A stretch of 64,000 bases of DNA, from assembly GCA_002101905.1 (NCBI GenBank), contig LQPU01000014.1, forward strand, positions 60,311 to 124,310. Direction: 5' to 3'. This DNA is from Mycobacterium shimoidei. GTDB lineage: Bacteria; Actinomycetota; Actinomycetes; Mycobacteriales; Mycobacteriaceae. Numbering within the stretch: position 1 is the stretch's first letter; the number at the start of each line of letters is the position of its first letter. Below, piece after piece: positions 1-10,595 of this stretch. The position numbers were made by a program, and so were the translations under genes. Under the pieces are notes generated by a model. That model saw only the letters and a program-made list of their open reading frames with translations, ran no database searches and was not told the DNA's origin.

Positions 1-1
1 C

Positions 2-1714
2 TACAGCAGCTACGAACTCGATCCCGCGGCCGAGACCGAAATCGCGCCGCAGACCGACAAACCCAAGGTGCTCATCCTCGGGTCCGGGCCCAACCGCATC
101 GGGCAGGGCATCGAATTCGACTACAGCTGCGTGCACGCCGCGACGACGCTGAGCCAGGCCGGTTTCGAGACAGTGATGGTCAATTGCAACCCCGAAACCG
201 TGTCCACCGACTACGACACCGCCGACCGGCTGTATTTCGAGCCGTTGACTTTCGAGGACGTCCTCGAGGTGTTCTACGCCGAATCCCAGTCGGGCAGCGG
301 GGGACCCGGCGTGGTCGGTGTCATCGTGCAGCTGGGCGGTCAGACCCCGCTCGGGCTGGCTCAGCGGCTCGCCGATGCCGGCGTGCCGATCGTGGGTACA
401 CCGCCGCACGCCATCGATCTGGCCGAGGACCGCGGCGCGTTCGGCGACCTCCTCACCGCCGCGGGCCTACCGGCCCCGCGATACGGCATGGCGACGACGT
501 TCGAACAGGCCCGTCGCATCGCAGGCGAGATCGGCTATCCGGTCCTGGTCCGCCCGTCGTACGTATTGGGCGGTCGGGGCATGGAAATCGTCTACGACGA
601 CGAGACGCTCAAGGACTACATCACCCGGGCCACCGAGCTGTCCCCGGAACACCCGGTACTCGTCGACCGCTTCCTCGAAGACGCCATCGAAATCGACGTG
701 GACGCCCTCTGCGACGGCAACGAGGTCTACATCGGCGGGATCATGGAGCACATCGAGGAGGCCGGCATTCACTCCGGCGATTCCGCGTGCGCGTTGCCGC
801 CGGTGACGTTGGGACGCACCGACATCGACAAGGTGCGCCACGCCACCGAAGCTATTGCGCGCGGCATCGGAGTGGTCGGGTTGCTCAATGTGCAATTCGC
901 GCTGAAAGACGATGTGCTCTACGTGCTGGAAGCAAACCCACGCGCCAGCCGCACCGTACCGTTCGTCTCCAAGGCGACGGCGGTCCCGCTGGCCAAAGCA
1001 TGTTCGCGGATCATGTTGGGCGCCACGATTTCTCAGTTGCGCGACGAGGGGATGCTGGTTCCGACCGGTGACGGCGCCAGCGCGGCACCGAACGCGCCGA
1101 TCGCGGTGAAAGAAGCGGTATTGCCGTTCCACCGGTTCCGCAAGTCCGACGGCTCGGGCATCGATTCGCTGCTGGGCCCGGAGATGAAATCGACCGGCGA
1201 GGTGATGGGCATCGACCGTGACTTCGGCAGCGCGTTCGCCAAGAGCCAAGCCGCGGCCTACGGGTCGCTGCCGGCGCAGGGCACGGTGTTCGTGTCCGTG
1301 GCCAACCGGGACAAGCGGTCGCTGGTGTTCCCGGTCAAGCGGCTGGCCGATCTGGGTTTCCGGGTGCTCGCGACCGAAGGAACCGCCGAGATGCTGCGCC
1401 GCAACGGCATCCCGTGCGACGAAGTCCGTAAGCATTTCGAAGAGCCCACCCCGGGGCGTCCGGCGTTGTCAGCGGTCGATGCGATCCGCGCCGGTGAGGT
1501 CGACATGGTGATCAACACGCCGTACGGCAACTCAGGTCCTCGTATCGACGGCTACGAGATCCGCTCGGCCGCCGTCGGCGGGAACATTCCCTGCGTCACC
1601 ACCGTGCAGGGCGCGTCGGCCGCCGTTCAGGGCATCGAGGCCGGCATCCGCGGCGTCATCGGTGTGCGCTCCCTGCAGGAGCTGCACAGCGCGCTCGGCA
1701 ACGGCGGACGCTAG
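2..1714 (+). CDS. carB: Carbamoyl-phosphate synthase large subunit, 3' part
   Basis: The reading frame is open from base 2, so the gene begins upstream of the window; about 570 of roughly 1,100 residues are present. The large subunit makes carbamoyl phosphate from glutamine-derived ammonia, bicarbonate and 2 ATP for pyrimidine and arginine synthesis. The visible part starts near the second-half signature [19 protein letters not shown], continues through the second ATP-grasp domain ([17 protein letters not shown], then [17 protein letters not shown]), and ends with the MGS-like allosteric domain ([20 protein letters not shown] onward). It stops 2 bases before pyrF, so carB and pyrF are probably one operon. 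Identification rests on strong family motifs; only the missing 5' end is unseen. Confidence 0.97.
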   Translation, partial: YSSYELDPAAETEIAPQTDKPKVLILGSGPNRIGQGIEFDYSCVHAATTLSQAGFETVMVNCNPETVSTDYDTADRLYFEPLTFEDVLEVFYAESQSGSGGPGVVGVIVQLGGQTPLGLAQRLADAGVPIVGTPPHAIDLAEDRGAFGDLLTAAGLPAPRYGMATTFEQARRIAGEIGYPVLVRPSYVLGGRGMEIVYDDETLKDYITRATELSPEHPVLVDRFLEDAIEIDVDALCDGNEVYIGGIMEHIEEAGIHSGDSACALPPVTLGRTDIDKVRHATEAIARGIGVVGLLNVQFALKDDVLYVLEANPRASRTVPFVSKATAVPLAKACSRIMLGATISQLRDEGMLVPTGDGASAAPNAPIAVKEAVLPFHRFRKSDGSGIDSLLGPEMKSTGEVMGIDRDFGSAFAKSQAAAYGSLPAQGTVFVSVANRDKRSLVFPVKRLADLGFRVLATEGTAEMLRRNGIPCDEVRKHFEEPTPGRPALSAVDAIRAGEVDMVINTPYGNSGPRIDGYEIRSAAVGGNIPCVTTVQGASAAVQGIEAGIRGVIGVRSLQELHSALGNGGR

Positions 1715-1716
1715 CA

Positions 1717-2535
1717 GTGTCAGGGTTCGGCGACCGGCTGGCCGCGGCACGATCGGCCCGCGGAGCGTTGTGCGTCGGTATCGACCCGCATCCCGAGCTC
1801 CTGGAGGCATGGGGGTTAGCGGCGACGGCCGACGGCCTGGCGGCGTTCTGCGACATCTGCGTGACCGCGTTCGCCGGCTTCGCCATGGTCAAACCGCAGG
1901 TCGCCTTTTTCGAGTCGTACGGCTCCGCGGGTTACGCGATCCTGGAACGCACCATCGCCGCGCTGCGCGCCGCCGGGGTCCTGGTGCTGGCGGACGCCAA
2001 ACGCGCGGATATCGGCTCGACGATGGCGGCGTATGCGAAGGCGTGGGTTGGTGATTCGCCGCTGGCCGCCGATGCGGTCACGGCCTCGCCGTACCTGGGG
2101 TTCGGAGCACTGCAGCCACTGCTGGATCTGGCCGCCGAGCGGGGCCGTGGGGTCTTTGTGCTGGCGGCCACCTCGAATCCCGAGGGAGCCGGCGTGCAGA
2201 GCGCGGTTTTCGGCGGCCGCAGCGTCGCACAGGCCGTGATCCACGACGTCGCCGCATGGAACCGGACGCAACAGTCGGGGTCGGTGGGCGTCGTCGTCGG
2301 CGCCACGCGGGACCGGCTGCCCGATCTCAGTGACGTGGGCGGCCCGGTGTTGGTGCCGGGTATCGGCGCCCAGGGCGGCCGGCCGGAAGCGCTGGGAACG
2401 TTCGGTGGTGCGCCGTCAAATCAGCTGTGGCCCGCGGTTTCCCGTGCGGTGTTGCGGGCAGGGCCGGATGTCGCGGCACTACGGGCGGCAGCGGAGCGGA
2501 TGAACACTGCGGTTGCCTACCTGGTGGCGCGCTGA
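1717..2535 (+). CDS. pyrF: Orotidine 5'-phosphate decarboxylase
   Basis: This 272-aa protein decarboxylates OMP to UMP, the last step of de novo pyrimidine synthesis. The catalytic motif is [11 protein letters not shown] near residue 92, the longer actinobacterial/type 2 form of the DxKxxD site. Other family features are [11 protein letters not shown] near the N-terminus and [11 protein letters not shown] near residue 210. The GTG start lies 2 bases after the carB stop, so translational coupling is likely. In M. tuberculosis, as I recall it, a PE/PPE pair follows pyrF; here it is a minus-strand Mop-type regulator. Confidence 0.96.
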   Translation: MSGFGDRLAAARSARGALCVGIDPHPELLEAWGLAATADGLAAFCDICVTAFAGFAMVKPQVAFFESYGSAGYAILERTIAALRAAGVLVLADAKRADIGSTMAAYAKAWVGDSPLAADAVTASPYLGFGALQPLLDLAAERGRGVFVLAATSNPEGAGVQSAVFGGRSVAQAVIHDVAAWNRTQQSGSVGVVVGATRDRLPDLSDVGGPVLVPGIGAQGGRPEALGTFGGAPSNQLWPAVSRAVLRAGPDVAALRAAAERMNTAVAYLVAR

Positions 2536-2552
2536 TCCTCCGGTGGGGCTCG

Positions 2553-2975
2553 CTATTCGCCGCCCGACGTCTTGACTTCGGGTGTCTCGACGATGACGTT
2601 GGTCGCCTTGACTTTCGCCACAGCGACGCTGCCGGGTTCCAGTTTCAGCTCGCGCGCCGCGTCGGTGCTCATCAGCGATACGACGGTGAACGGCCCGCAC
2701 TGCATTTCGACTTGGGTCATCACCTTGTCGGCAACCACCTTGGTGACCAGCCCCACGAAGCGGTTACGTGCCGAGCTGGCGACATCACCGAGCGGGTTCG
2801 GGGGCAGTGCCGGTGCGTTGGCGCGGGAGAATTCGGCAAGCACATCACCCGGGATCACCTTGCGGCCGGAGCGGTCCTGACTTACCGGCAGTGCGCCCTG
2901 GTCAATCCATCGCCGCACGGTGTCGTCGCTGACTCCCAGCAGCTCGGCTGCCTCGCGGATGCGCATCATCGCCAT
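2553..2975 (-). CDS. Excisionase/MerR-type HTH protein with Mop/TOBE molybdate-binding domain
   Basis: The protein is 140 aa. Residues about 5-45 form an excisionase/MerR-type helix-turn-helix (MRIREAAELLGVSDDTVRRW, then GRKVIPGDVL). Residues about 68-135 form one Mop/TOBE domain (SARNRFVGLVTKVVADKVM, ending VAVAKVKATNVIVE). HTH-plus-Mop proteins are usually annotated as molybdate- or molybdopterin-binding regulators; the ligand here is inferred from the family. No molybdate transporter or cofactor gene lies next to it. A TACTAT -10-like hexamer sits 6 bases before the ATG, so the transcript may be leaderless. It converges on pyrF. Confidence 0.85.
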   Translation of the reverse strand: MAMMRIREAAELLGVSDDTVRRWIDQGALPVSQDRSGRKVIPGDVLAEFSRANAPALPPNPLGDVASSARNRFVGLVTKVVADKVMTQVEMQCGPFTVVSLMSTDAARELKLEPGSVAVAKVKATNVIVETPEVKTSGGE

Positions 2976-2981
2976 TGGGAA

Positions 2982-2987
2982 ATAGTA
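2982..2987 (-). promoter_or_regulatory. Candidate -10 element of a leaderless promoter
   Basis: On the minus strand TACTAT is followed by 6 bases and then the ATG of the HTH-Mop gene. A sigma-A -10 at this spacing puts the transcription start on the start codon. No Shine-Dalgarno sequence competes. Prediction only. Confidence 0.4.
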
Positions 2988-3250
2988 CCGATACAGCCGC
3001 GGAACAAGGGGCAGTTGCGGGCCGTAAAAGCGGTAGCCATCAGCGATTCAAACCGCACGCCAGGAGTCGAGCGACGACGGTCCGCGCGGAGCCTGACGGA
3101 GCACAGATTTGCCGCCCGAAGTGCACTTATGCCGAGCGCGACGGCCGGGGGACGCGCGGCGGTCGGCGCTGTGCGTGCATGGCCTGAACTACGGGAAGCT
3201 CCGTTTGCTGGCGCGGGTGGCGTCGGGCGCTGGATCGAGTATTCGGCGCT

Positions 3251-3312
3251 CAGGAGGCCGCCAGGAGGCCGCCAGGAGGGCTACTTCACGGCTACTACAC
3301 CGCTACTACACA
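3251..3312. repeat. Two abutting 11-bp tandem repeat sets
   Basis: CAGGAGGCCGC occurs at 3251 and 3262, with a partial copy at 3273-3280. It runs directly into three 11-bp units at 3280 (GCTACTTCACG), 3291 (GCTACTACACC) and 3302 (GCTACTACACA). Both sets share the 11-bp period, close to one helical turn. The second unit resembles the right half of the palindromic boxes in the PGRS locus (CGCTACTAC). Function is unknown. Confidence 0.75.
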
Positions 3313-3614
3313 AGGTAGTTCTGGCCCATTTCTGCCGTCGCGGTTGTCTGAGCAAGCGCCGGCGACACGCCCGACACGCCGTGACGTGCAGAATTGGCCG
3401 ATTTTGGGTTCACGGGCTCATTAGGGACCAGCCGGGCAGCCTGGTCGCGGTCGCGATCCCGAGCGATGTCACCTCAAAAGTGCTGGTAGACAGCATGTTC
3501 CGGGGAGCTGCAGGATCTCGGGCGGGTTCGCGCGCGGTGGTCGCCGGTCGGGGGGTCATCCCCGCGCACAGCCCCGCACGCTGGGGGTTTGTGGCTGAAA
3601 GCCGGGGGGCGGGT

Positions 3615-3620
3615 TAGATT
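3615..3620 (+). promoter_or_regulatory. Candidate -10 element for mihF
   Basis: TAGATT stands in an otherwise GC-rich stretch about 84 bp before the mihF GTG and would give a leader of roughly 77 nt. No clear -35 was found. Confidence 0.35.
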
Positions 3621-3703
3621 TCGTCAGACGGCGTGGGTACGGTCGTCTGCGCTGGCTGGGAGTTCCCCGGCTGACAAGTCAAGATCGATGAGACGGAGGA
3701 ATC

Positions 3704-4021
3704 GTGGCCCTTCCCCAGTTGACCGACGAGCAGCGCGCGGCCGCGTTGGAGAAGGCTGCTGCCGCACGTCGAGCGCGTGCCGAGCTCAAGGACCGGCTGA
3801 AGCGCGGTGGCACCAACCTCAAGCAGGTGCTCAAGGATGCCGAGACCGACGAGGTCTTGGGCAAGATGAAGGTTTCTGCGTTGCTGGAGGCGTTGCCGAA
3901 GGTAGGCAAGGTCAAGGCGCAGGAAATCATGACTGAGCTCGAGATCGCCCCGACCCGCCGTCTGCGTGGCCTCGGTGATCGCCAGCGCAAAGCACTGCTG
4001 GAAAAGTTCGACTTTTCCTAG
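3704..4021 (+). CDS. mihF: Mycobacterial integration host factor mIHF
   Basis: This 105-aa basic nucleoid-associated protein matches the actinobacterial IHF family. It starts MALPQLTDEQRAAALEKAAA and carries the helix-two-turn-helix core with LPKVGKVKAQEIM and LRGLGDRQRKALL. mIHF binds and compacts DNA and was first described as the host factor for L5 phage integration. The GTG start is supported by a GGAGGA-type ribosome binding site a few bases upstream. It is followed by two copies of a short interspersed repeat and then gmk, matching the conserved mihF-gmk-rpoZ order. Confidence 0.96.
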   Translation: MALPQLTDEQRAAALEKAAAARRARAELKDRLKRGGTNLKQVLKDAETDEVLGKMKVSALLEALPKVGKVKAQEIMTELEIAPTRRLRGLGDRQRKALLEKFDFS

Positions 4022-4026
4022 GCCGC

Positions 4027-4121
4027 GTGGCGACGATGCGGGCCGAAAGGCCTGCTGAGGAGCCGCGCAATCGGGCCTCGGTGGCGACGATGCGGGCCGA
4101 AAGGCCTGCTGAGGAGCCGCG
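4027..4121 (+). repeat. Two direct copies of a 41-bp interspersed repeat
   Basis: An identical 41-bp sequence occupies 4027-4067 and 4081-4121, a 54-bp period. It begins GTGGCGACGATGCGGGCC and ends CTGAGGAGCCGCG. The centre GGGCCGAAAGGCCT can form a small hairpin. The layout (CGACGATG near the start, GAGGAG near the end, sited just before a gene start) resembles mycobacterial MIRU-like intergenic elements, and looser relatives occur before ribG and opcA in this window. It fills most of the mihF-gmk gap. Confidence 0.8.
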
Positions 4122-4142
4122 TGACTGTGTCCGGGGGAGTCG

Positions 4143-4769
4143 GTGAACGCCGACGTGGGACCGGACCAGGCGCACGAGCAGCGTCAACGGCCGCAGGGCA
4201 CAGGGCGCGTGGTCGTGTTGTCCGGTCCCTCCGCGGTCGGCAAGTCGACGCTGGTCCGGTGTCTGCGTGAGCGCATCCCGGATCTGCACTTCAGCGTGTC
4301 GGCCACCACCCGTGAGCCCCGCCCGGGCGAAGTCGACGGCGTCGACTACCACTTCGTGACCCCGGAACAGTTCCAGCAGTTGATCGACACGGGCGCGCTG
4401 CTGGAGTGGGCGGAAATCCACGGTGGCCTGCACAGATCGGGTACGCTCGCGGCGCCTGTCCGGGAAGCCACGCAGGCGGGACACCCGGTGCTGATCGAGG
4501 TGGATCTCGCCGGCGCCCGAGCCATCAAGCGGGCGATGCCGGAGGCGATCAGTGTTTTCCTGGCGCCGCCGAGCTGGGAAGACCTGGAGGCCAGACTCGT
4601 CGGCCGGGGCACCGAGACACCCGAGGTGATCGAGCGTCGACTGGCCACCGCCCGCACCGAACTGGCAGCTCAGGATGACTTCGACGAGGTCGTGGTGAAC
4701 AGTCGATTGGAAACTGCCTGCGCGCAATTGGTATCCTTGCTGGTGGATACTGCGCCGGGCACGGCGTGA
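4143..4769 (+). CDS. gmk: Guanylate kinase
   Basis: This 208-aa protein phosphorylates GMP to GDP using ATP. The P-loop GPSAVGKST is near residues 28-36, followed by the GMP-binding region [20 protein letters not shown]. The length matches mycobacterial Gmk. The GTG start lies 22 bases after the second interspersed repeat copy. rpoZ follows after a 69-bp gap, as in other actinobacteria. Confidence 0.97.
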   Translation: MNADVGPDQAHEQRQRPQGTGRVVVLSGPSAVGKSTLVRCLRERIPDLHFSVSATTREPRPGEVDGVDYHFVTPEQFQQLIDTGALLEWAEIHGGLHRSGTLAAPVREATQAGHPVLIEVDLAGARAIKRAMPEAISVFLAPPSWEDLEARLVGRGTETPEVIERRLATARTELAAQDDFDEVVVNSRLETACAQLVSLLVDTAPGTA

Positions 4770-4781
4770 CCCATCATCTGA

Positions 4782-5162
<381 letters not shown>

Positions 5163-5182
5163 CGAGCGGGGCCGGGAGCGCT

Positions 5183-6433
5183 GTGGACCGCAAACGGATC
5201 ATCGTCGGCGTCTCCGGAGGCATCGCCGCCTACAAGGCATGCACGGTTGTCCGCCAGCTCACTGAGGCCGGTCATCAGGTCCGCGTCATCCCCACCGAAT
5301 CCGCGCTGCGTTTCATCGGGGCAGCCACCTTCGAGGCATTGTCGGGCGAACCGGTGCAGACCGGCGTTTTCGACGACGTCCCGTCGGTACTGCACGTCGC
5401 AATCGGCCAGAAAGCCGACCTGGTCGTCGTCGCACCGGCCACCGCCGACCTGCTGGCCCGGGCGGTCAGCGGCCGCGCCGATGACCTGCTGACCGCGACC
5501 CTGCTCACCGCACGATGTCCGGTGCTGTTCGCACCCGCCATGCACACCGAGATGTGGCTGCACCCCGCGACGCAGGACAACGTGGCCACGCTGCGCCGCC
5601 GCGGCGCGGTGGTGCTGGAACCGGCGTCCGGACGGCTCACCGGCACCGACAGCGGCGCCGGGCGGCTCCCCGAGGCCGAGGAGATCGTCACGTTCGCCAC
5701 GCTGCTGCTGGAGCGCCACGACGCCCTGCCTCACGACCTGGCCGGTTGCAAGCTGTTGGTGACGGCCGGCGGCACCCGCGAACCCATCGACCCGGTGCGC
5801 TTCATCGGTAACCGCAGCTCAGGCAAGCAGGGTTACGCGGTCGCCCGAGTCGCCGCGCAACGCGGCGCCGAGGTCACGCTGATCGCCGGACACACCGCCG
5901 GGCTCATCGACCCCGCAGGCGTCGACGTGGTGCACGTGAGCTCGGCTCAGCAGCTTGGTGACGCGGTGTCCAAGCACGCGCCCGACTCCCATGTCCTGGT
6001 GATGGCCGCCGCGGTGGCCGACTTTCGGCCTGCCCGGGTGGCGGCCGCCAAGATCAAGAAGGGGGCGGCAGAAGATACCGCGGCGCCGACCATCGAGCTG
6101 GTCCGCAACGACGACGTGCTCGCTACCGTGGTGCGTGCCCGCGCGGACGGGCAGTTGCCCAACATGCGCGCCATCGTGGGATTCGCCGCCGAAACCGGCG
6201 ACGCCAACGGCGACGTGCTGTTCCATGCGCGAGCCAAATTGCGCCGCAAGGGCTGTGACCTGTTGGTGGTCAATGCGGTCGGCGAGGGCAAGGCGTTCGA
6301 AGTGGACAGCAACGACGGCTGGCTGCTGGCCGCCGACGGCACCGAGTCCGCGCTACAGCACGGCTCCAAGACGCAGATGGCCAGTCGTATTGTTGACGCG
6401 ATCGCCACCTTCGTGCACGGCGGCAGCGGGTAG
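5183..6433 (+). CDS. coaBC: Bifunctional CoaBC (phosphopantothenoylcysteine synthase/decarboxylase)
   Basis: This 416-aa fusion carries out two steps of coenzyme A synthesis. The N-terminal CoaC flavoprotein decarboxylase (about 1-180) shows GVSGGIAAYKA, the His region VPSVLHVAIGQKADLV and the PAMHTEMW active-site loop. The C-terminal CoaB ligase (about 190-410) shows TAGGTREPIDPVRFIGNRSS and the MAAAVADFRP segment. Length is normal for mycobacteria. It begins 20 bases after rpoZ and is probably co-transcribed with it. Confidence 0.97.
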   Translation: MDRKRIIVGVSGGIAAYKACTVVRQLTEAGHQVRVIPTESALRFIGAATFEALSGEPVQTGVFDDVPSVLHVAIGQKADLVVVAPATADLLARAVSGRADDLLTATLLTARCPVLFAPAMHTEMWLHPATQDNVATLRRRGAVVLEPASGRLTGTDSGAGRLPEAEEIVTFATLLLERHDALPHDLAGCKLLVTAGGTREPIDPVRFIGNRSSGKQGYAVARVAAQRGAEVTLIAGHTAGLIDPAGVDVVHVSSAQQLGDAVSKHAPDSHVLVMAAAVADFRPARVAAAKIKKGAAEDTAAPTIELVRNDDVLATVVRARADGQLPNMRAIVGFAAETGDANGDVLFHARAKLRRKGCDLLVVNAVGEGKAFEVDSNDGWLLAADGTESALQHGSKTQMASRIVDAIATFVHGGSG

Positions 6434-6485
6434 ACGCGCTATCGTGTGACGCCCGGTCCGAACGGCGGGGCACAGGACGTGACGA

Positions 6486-6491
6486 TATACT
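6486..6491 (+). promoter_or_regulatory. Candidate -10 element for metK
   Basis: TATACT lies 42 bp before the metK GTG in the 100-bp coaBC-metK gap. A GGAAGGA Shine-Dalgarno motif near 6519 fits a leadered transcript. No SAM riboswitch structure was recognised. Confidence 0.45.
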
Positions 6492-6533
6492 TCGTCTAAC
6501 TAACATTTTGTCGAGGATGGGAAGGATCGGGGT

Positions 6534-7741
<1,208 letters not shown>

Positions 7742-7745
<4 letters not shown>

Positions 7746-9226
7746 GCCGAGAACCGGTAGTCGTCGAGGTCGAAGCGGCGGCTGCGCCAGTAGGCCTCCA
7801 GAGTTGTGGTCGGCCGCAGCGGCACGTCGCCGTGCTTGTCGAAGTAGTAGCTGTTGGCCCGCCGACAGCTGTCCTGCCAGAACACCTGGCGGTGCCGGCG
7901 TCGCATCATCTCGGCGAAGTAGCGGTCGTTGGCCTGTTCGGTGACCTCGACGCGGGTGGCGTTGCGGCGACGGGCCGCCTTCAGGCACCGCACGATGTGG
8001 TGAGTCTGCGCCTCGATCAGCGCGAAATACGACGACCCGACATAGCCGTACGGCCCGAACACGCTGAACAGGTTCGGGAATCCCGGAATGCTGACCCCTT
8101 CGTAGGCCTGCAGCCGATGCTCGTCCCAAAACGCGCTCAACGACCGGCCGCCGCTGCCGGTGACGGCGAAGGTGGGCACGCTGTCGATGTCCATCACCTT
8201 GAACCCGGTCGCGAGCACCAGCACGTCGATGTCGTGGCTTTCGCCGTCGGTGGTGGCCACGCCCGTCGGGGTGATCTTGTCGATCGGCTCGGTCACCAAC
8301 CGAACGTTGTCGCGGTTGTATGTCGCCAGATAGGTGTTGTGAAAGCCCGGCCGTTTGCAGCCGACCGCGTAGTCCGGGGTGAGCTTTTCCCGCAGCACCG
8401 GGTCCTTGACCTGTCGGCGCAGGTAGTTTCTTCCGGCCCGCTCCATCCATTTGGCCATCGGGAACACCGTGAAGTACTGAGCCGGGATCGGGAACGTCGC
8501 CTCGACGAAAGCTTGGCTGGCCAGCCGGTGCACTGCTCTGCCGCCCGGTAGCCGCATGGCCCAGCGGACCGGTGCCGGCAGCGGCACGTCGAACTTGGGG
8601 AAACACCAGATCGGTGTGCGTTGAAAGACGGTGAGGTGGGAGACGATCGGCGCGATCTCCGGGATCACCTGCACCGCCGATGCGCCGGTGCCGATGACCG
8701 CCACCCGCTTGCCGGTGAGATCTTGCTGGTGATCCCAACGCGCGGTGTGCATGGTGACGCCGTCGAAGGAGTCGACACCATCGATATCGGGCAGCTTCGG
8801 CGTGGTCAGCACACCGCTGGCATTGATTAAAAATCGTGCGGTGACGACGCCGCCGGGGTCGGTCTGCACCCGCCACAGCGCGTGTTCGTCGTCGTAGTCG
8901 GCGGCCAGAACCTTCGTGTTGAACCGGATCTTGGGACGGATGCCGTACTTGTCGACGCAGTGCTCGGCGTAGGCCTTCAGTTCCTTGCCCGGTGCGTAGG
9001 TCCGCGACCAGTCCGGCCGCTGCTCGAACGAGAACTGATACGAAAACGACGGAATATCCACGGCGATACCGGGATAGGTGTTCCAGTGCCAGGTGCCGCC
9101 GGCCCCGTCGCCGGCCTCGATCAGCAGGTATTCACCTAATCCCGCCTCGTCGAGCTTGATGGCGGCGCCGATGCCGGAGAACCCGGCGCCGACGACGACG
9201 GTGTGGTAGTCGGGCTGTGTCGTCAT
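7742..9226 (-). CDS. FAD/NADPH-dependent monooxygenase, Baeyer-Villiger type
   Basis: This 494-aa protein has an FAD Rossmann motif [12 protein letters not shown] at about residues 11-22, a second dinucleotide motif VIGTGASA near 178, and [12 protein letters not shown] at 154-165. The last fits the class B flavin (Baeyer-Villiger) fingerprint FxGxxxHxxxW. It probably oxygenates a hydrophobic ketone or related substrate; the substrate cannot be read from the sequence. It is similar in length and position to M. tuberculosis Rv1393c. It is the last gene of a minus-strand run lipI-lipH-IscA-like-monooxygenase, which suggests a lipid or xenobiotic catabolic context. Confidence 0.9.
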
Positions 9227-9267
9227 ACCGCCACGGTAACCGGTTGGCCCGTCGCGGGACGATCAAC

Positions 9268-9552
9268 TCACTGCTGGTCGAACACCACGAACTGGGTGGA
9301 GCCGTCCTCGTTCACTCGCGCGTCCAGCGTCTTGTCGGCCAGGAACTCGGCGACGCGCGCTTCGAGGAATACCCGCGCGCCCTCGCCCTCCACGATCTGG
9401 TCCCCTTCGCCCGGCCCCTCGGCGGTGCTGAGCTGCAAGGCGTTCTGTTCGTCGGACGTCGACGCGATCCGCAGCCCGGCAGCTTCGGGGGCGTTCGGCG
9501 CGTTGGTCACGGCCTTGACGACCTCGACGGCCGCCGGTGTGAGTACAAGCAT
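9268..9552 (-). CDS. Cysteine-free IscA/HesB-like protein
   Basis: This 94-aa protein has the overall HesB/IscA pattern: MLVLTPAAVEVVKAV at the start, GLRIASTS near residue 26 and a C-terminal LDARVNEDGSTQFVV. Classical IscA proteins bind iron or an Fe-S cluster through three cysteines; this sequence has none. It is therefore unlikely to be a normal cluster carrier, and its role is unknown. The ATG at 9552 was chosen because the homology starts there; a longer upstream frame is not protein-like. It lies between lipH and the monooxygenase on the same strand. Confidence 0.8.
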   Translation of the reverse strand: MLVLTPAAVEVVKAVTNAPNAPEAAGLRIASTSDEQNALQLSTAEGPGEGDQIVEGEGARVFLEARVAEFLADKTLDARVNEDGSTQFVVFDQQ

Positions 9553-9641
9553 GGATCGGCTCCTGTTCGACGTTGTTCCCCGAAGCCGCCAACGGTAGTG
9601 GTGGATGGGCGCGCGCGCATCAGGCCAGGCCAGCGGTGGTC

Positions 9642-10595
9642 TTAGCGGTGCGCCGTGCAGTGCAAGGCCGCTTTCAGCGCCGCGAGCCCACGAGTGGTCG
9701 CCTCGGCTGCGGCCGGCACGACGAGCGCGAAGCTGACAAAACCGTGTACCAGTGTCGGCTCGTTGCTCAGCTCGACGGGCACACCGGAGGCTGTGAGCAG
9801 CTCGGCGTAGCGAGCGCCGTCGTCGCGCAGCGGGTCGTGTTCGGCGGTTCCGATGTAGGCCGGCGCCAGCCCGGAGAAATCCGTCGCGTTGGCCGGCGAA
9901 AGCGTGACCGGCAGGGCAGCGGGATCGCTGATGTCGATGTCGGGCAGATACCACTGCAGAAACGCGTCGATGACGTCGCGGTCCAACACCGGCGCGTCGG
10001 CGTTTTCGCTGAACGACGGCAACGACAGGTCAGCGGTGGTCGACGGGTACCACAGCAGTTGGAAGGCCAGGTCCGGCCCACCGTTGTCGCGGGCCAGGTG
10101 CGCCATGACCGCCGATAGGTTGCCGCCCGCGGAGTCCCCCGCCACGGCGATCCGCCGCGCATCGCCGCCGAGCTCGGCGGCATGCTCGGTGACCCACTGC
10201 AACGCGGCCCAGCAGTCGTCCACACCGGCCGGAAACGGATGCTCGGGCGCGAGCCGGTAGTCGACCGACACCACGATGGCCTCCGCACCCACAGCGTGCG
10301 CACGAGCCACCGCGTCATGGGTGTCCAGGTCGCCGATCGACCAGCCGCCGCCATGGTAGAAGACGACCACGGGCAAGTCGGCGTGGTCGACACCCGACGG
10401 CCAGTAGATGCGGACCGGGATGCCCGACACTATAGTTCGCTCTTCAATCCGCAACTGCGGCAACATATCTCGTGGAGCCTGCAGCTGGCGCAGCTTGGCT
10501 CGCGCCGCCTCGACGCCGTCGGCGGCGCTGAAGGTCAGCGGCACCGCGTCCAGCAACGACTTGAGTAACGGATCGATCGGCGCTCGAGCGGTCAT
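9642..10595 (-). CDS. lipH: Alpha/beta hydrolase, hormone-sensitive-lipase family (LipH-like)
   Basis: The protein is 317 aa. It has the oxyanion-hole motif HGGG at residues 81-84 and the nucleophile motif GDSAGG with Ser155; DPLRDD and the H of LVHGF supply the likely acid and base. Family members hydrolyse short- to medium-chain esters. The start overlaps the lipI stop by 4 bases (ATGA), so the two are translationally coupled. The pair matches M. tuberculosis Rv1399c-Rv1400c in order and size, which supports the symbol. Confidence 0.92.
   Translation of the reverse strand: MTARAPIDPLLKSLLDAVPLTFSAADGVEAARAKLRQLQAPRDMLPQLRIEERTIVSGIPVRIYWPSGVDHADLPVVVFYHGGGWSIGDLDTHDAVARAHAVGAEAIVVSVDYRLAPEHPFPAGVDDCWAALQWVTEHAAELGGDARRIAVAGDSAGGNLSAVMAHLARDNGGPDLAFQLLWYPSTTADLSLPSFSENADAPVLDRDVIDAFLQWYLPDIDISDPAALPVTLSPANATDFSGLAPAYIGTAEHDPLRDDGARYAELLTASGVPVELSNEPTLVHGFVSFALVVPAAAEATTRGLAALKAALHCTAHR

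Larger units (their letters stand above)
2976..3703. other. 728-bp non-coding region upstream of mihF
   Basis: No convincing gene was found on either strand; the long frame running through from pyrF is compositional. The region holds the candidate divergent promoter of the HTH-Mop gene, two abutting sets of 11-bp tandem repeats (3251-3312), and a TAGATT -10-like hexamer about 84 bp before mihF. In M. tuberculosis, as I recall it, a PE/PPE pair lies between pyrF and mihF; here that pair is absent. Confidence 0.55.

Noticed and set aside
2427..3617. 396-codon plus-strand frame across pyrF, the HTH-Mop gene and the mihF upstream region
   Set aside because: It overlaps two clearly real genes, has no family motif and changes character with the DNA composition.
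6434..6533. SAM riboswitch before metK
   Set aside because: The 100-bp leader shows a -10 and a ribosome binding site but no SAM-box sequences.
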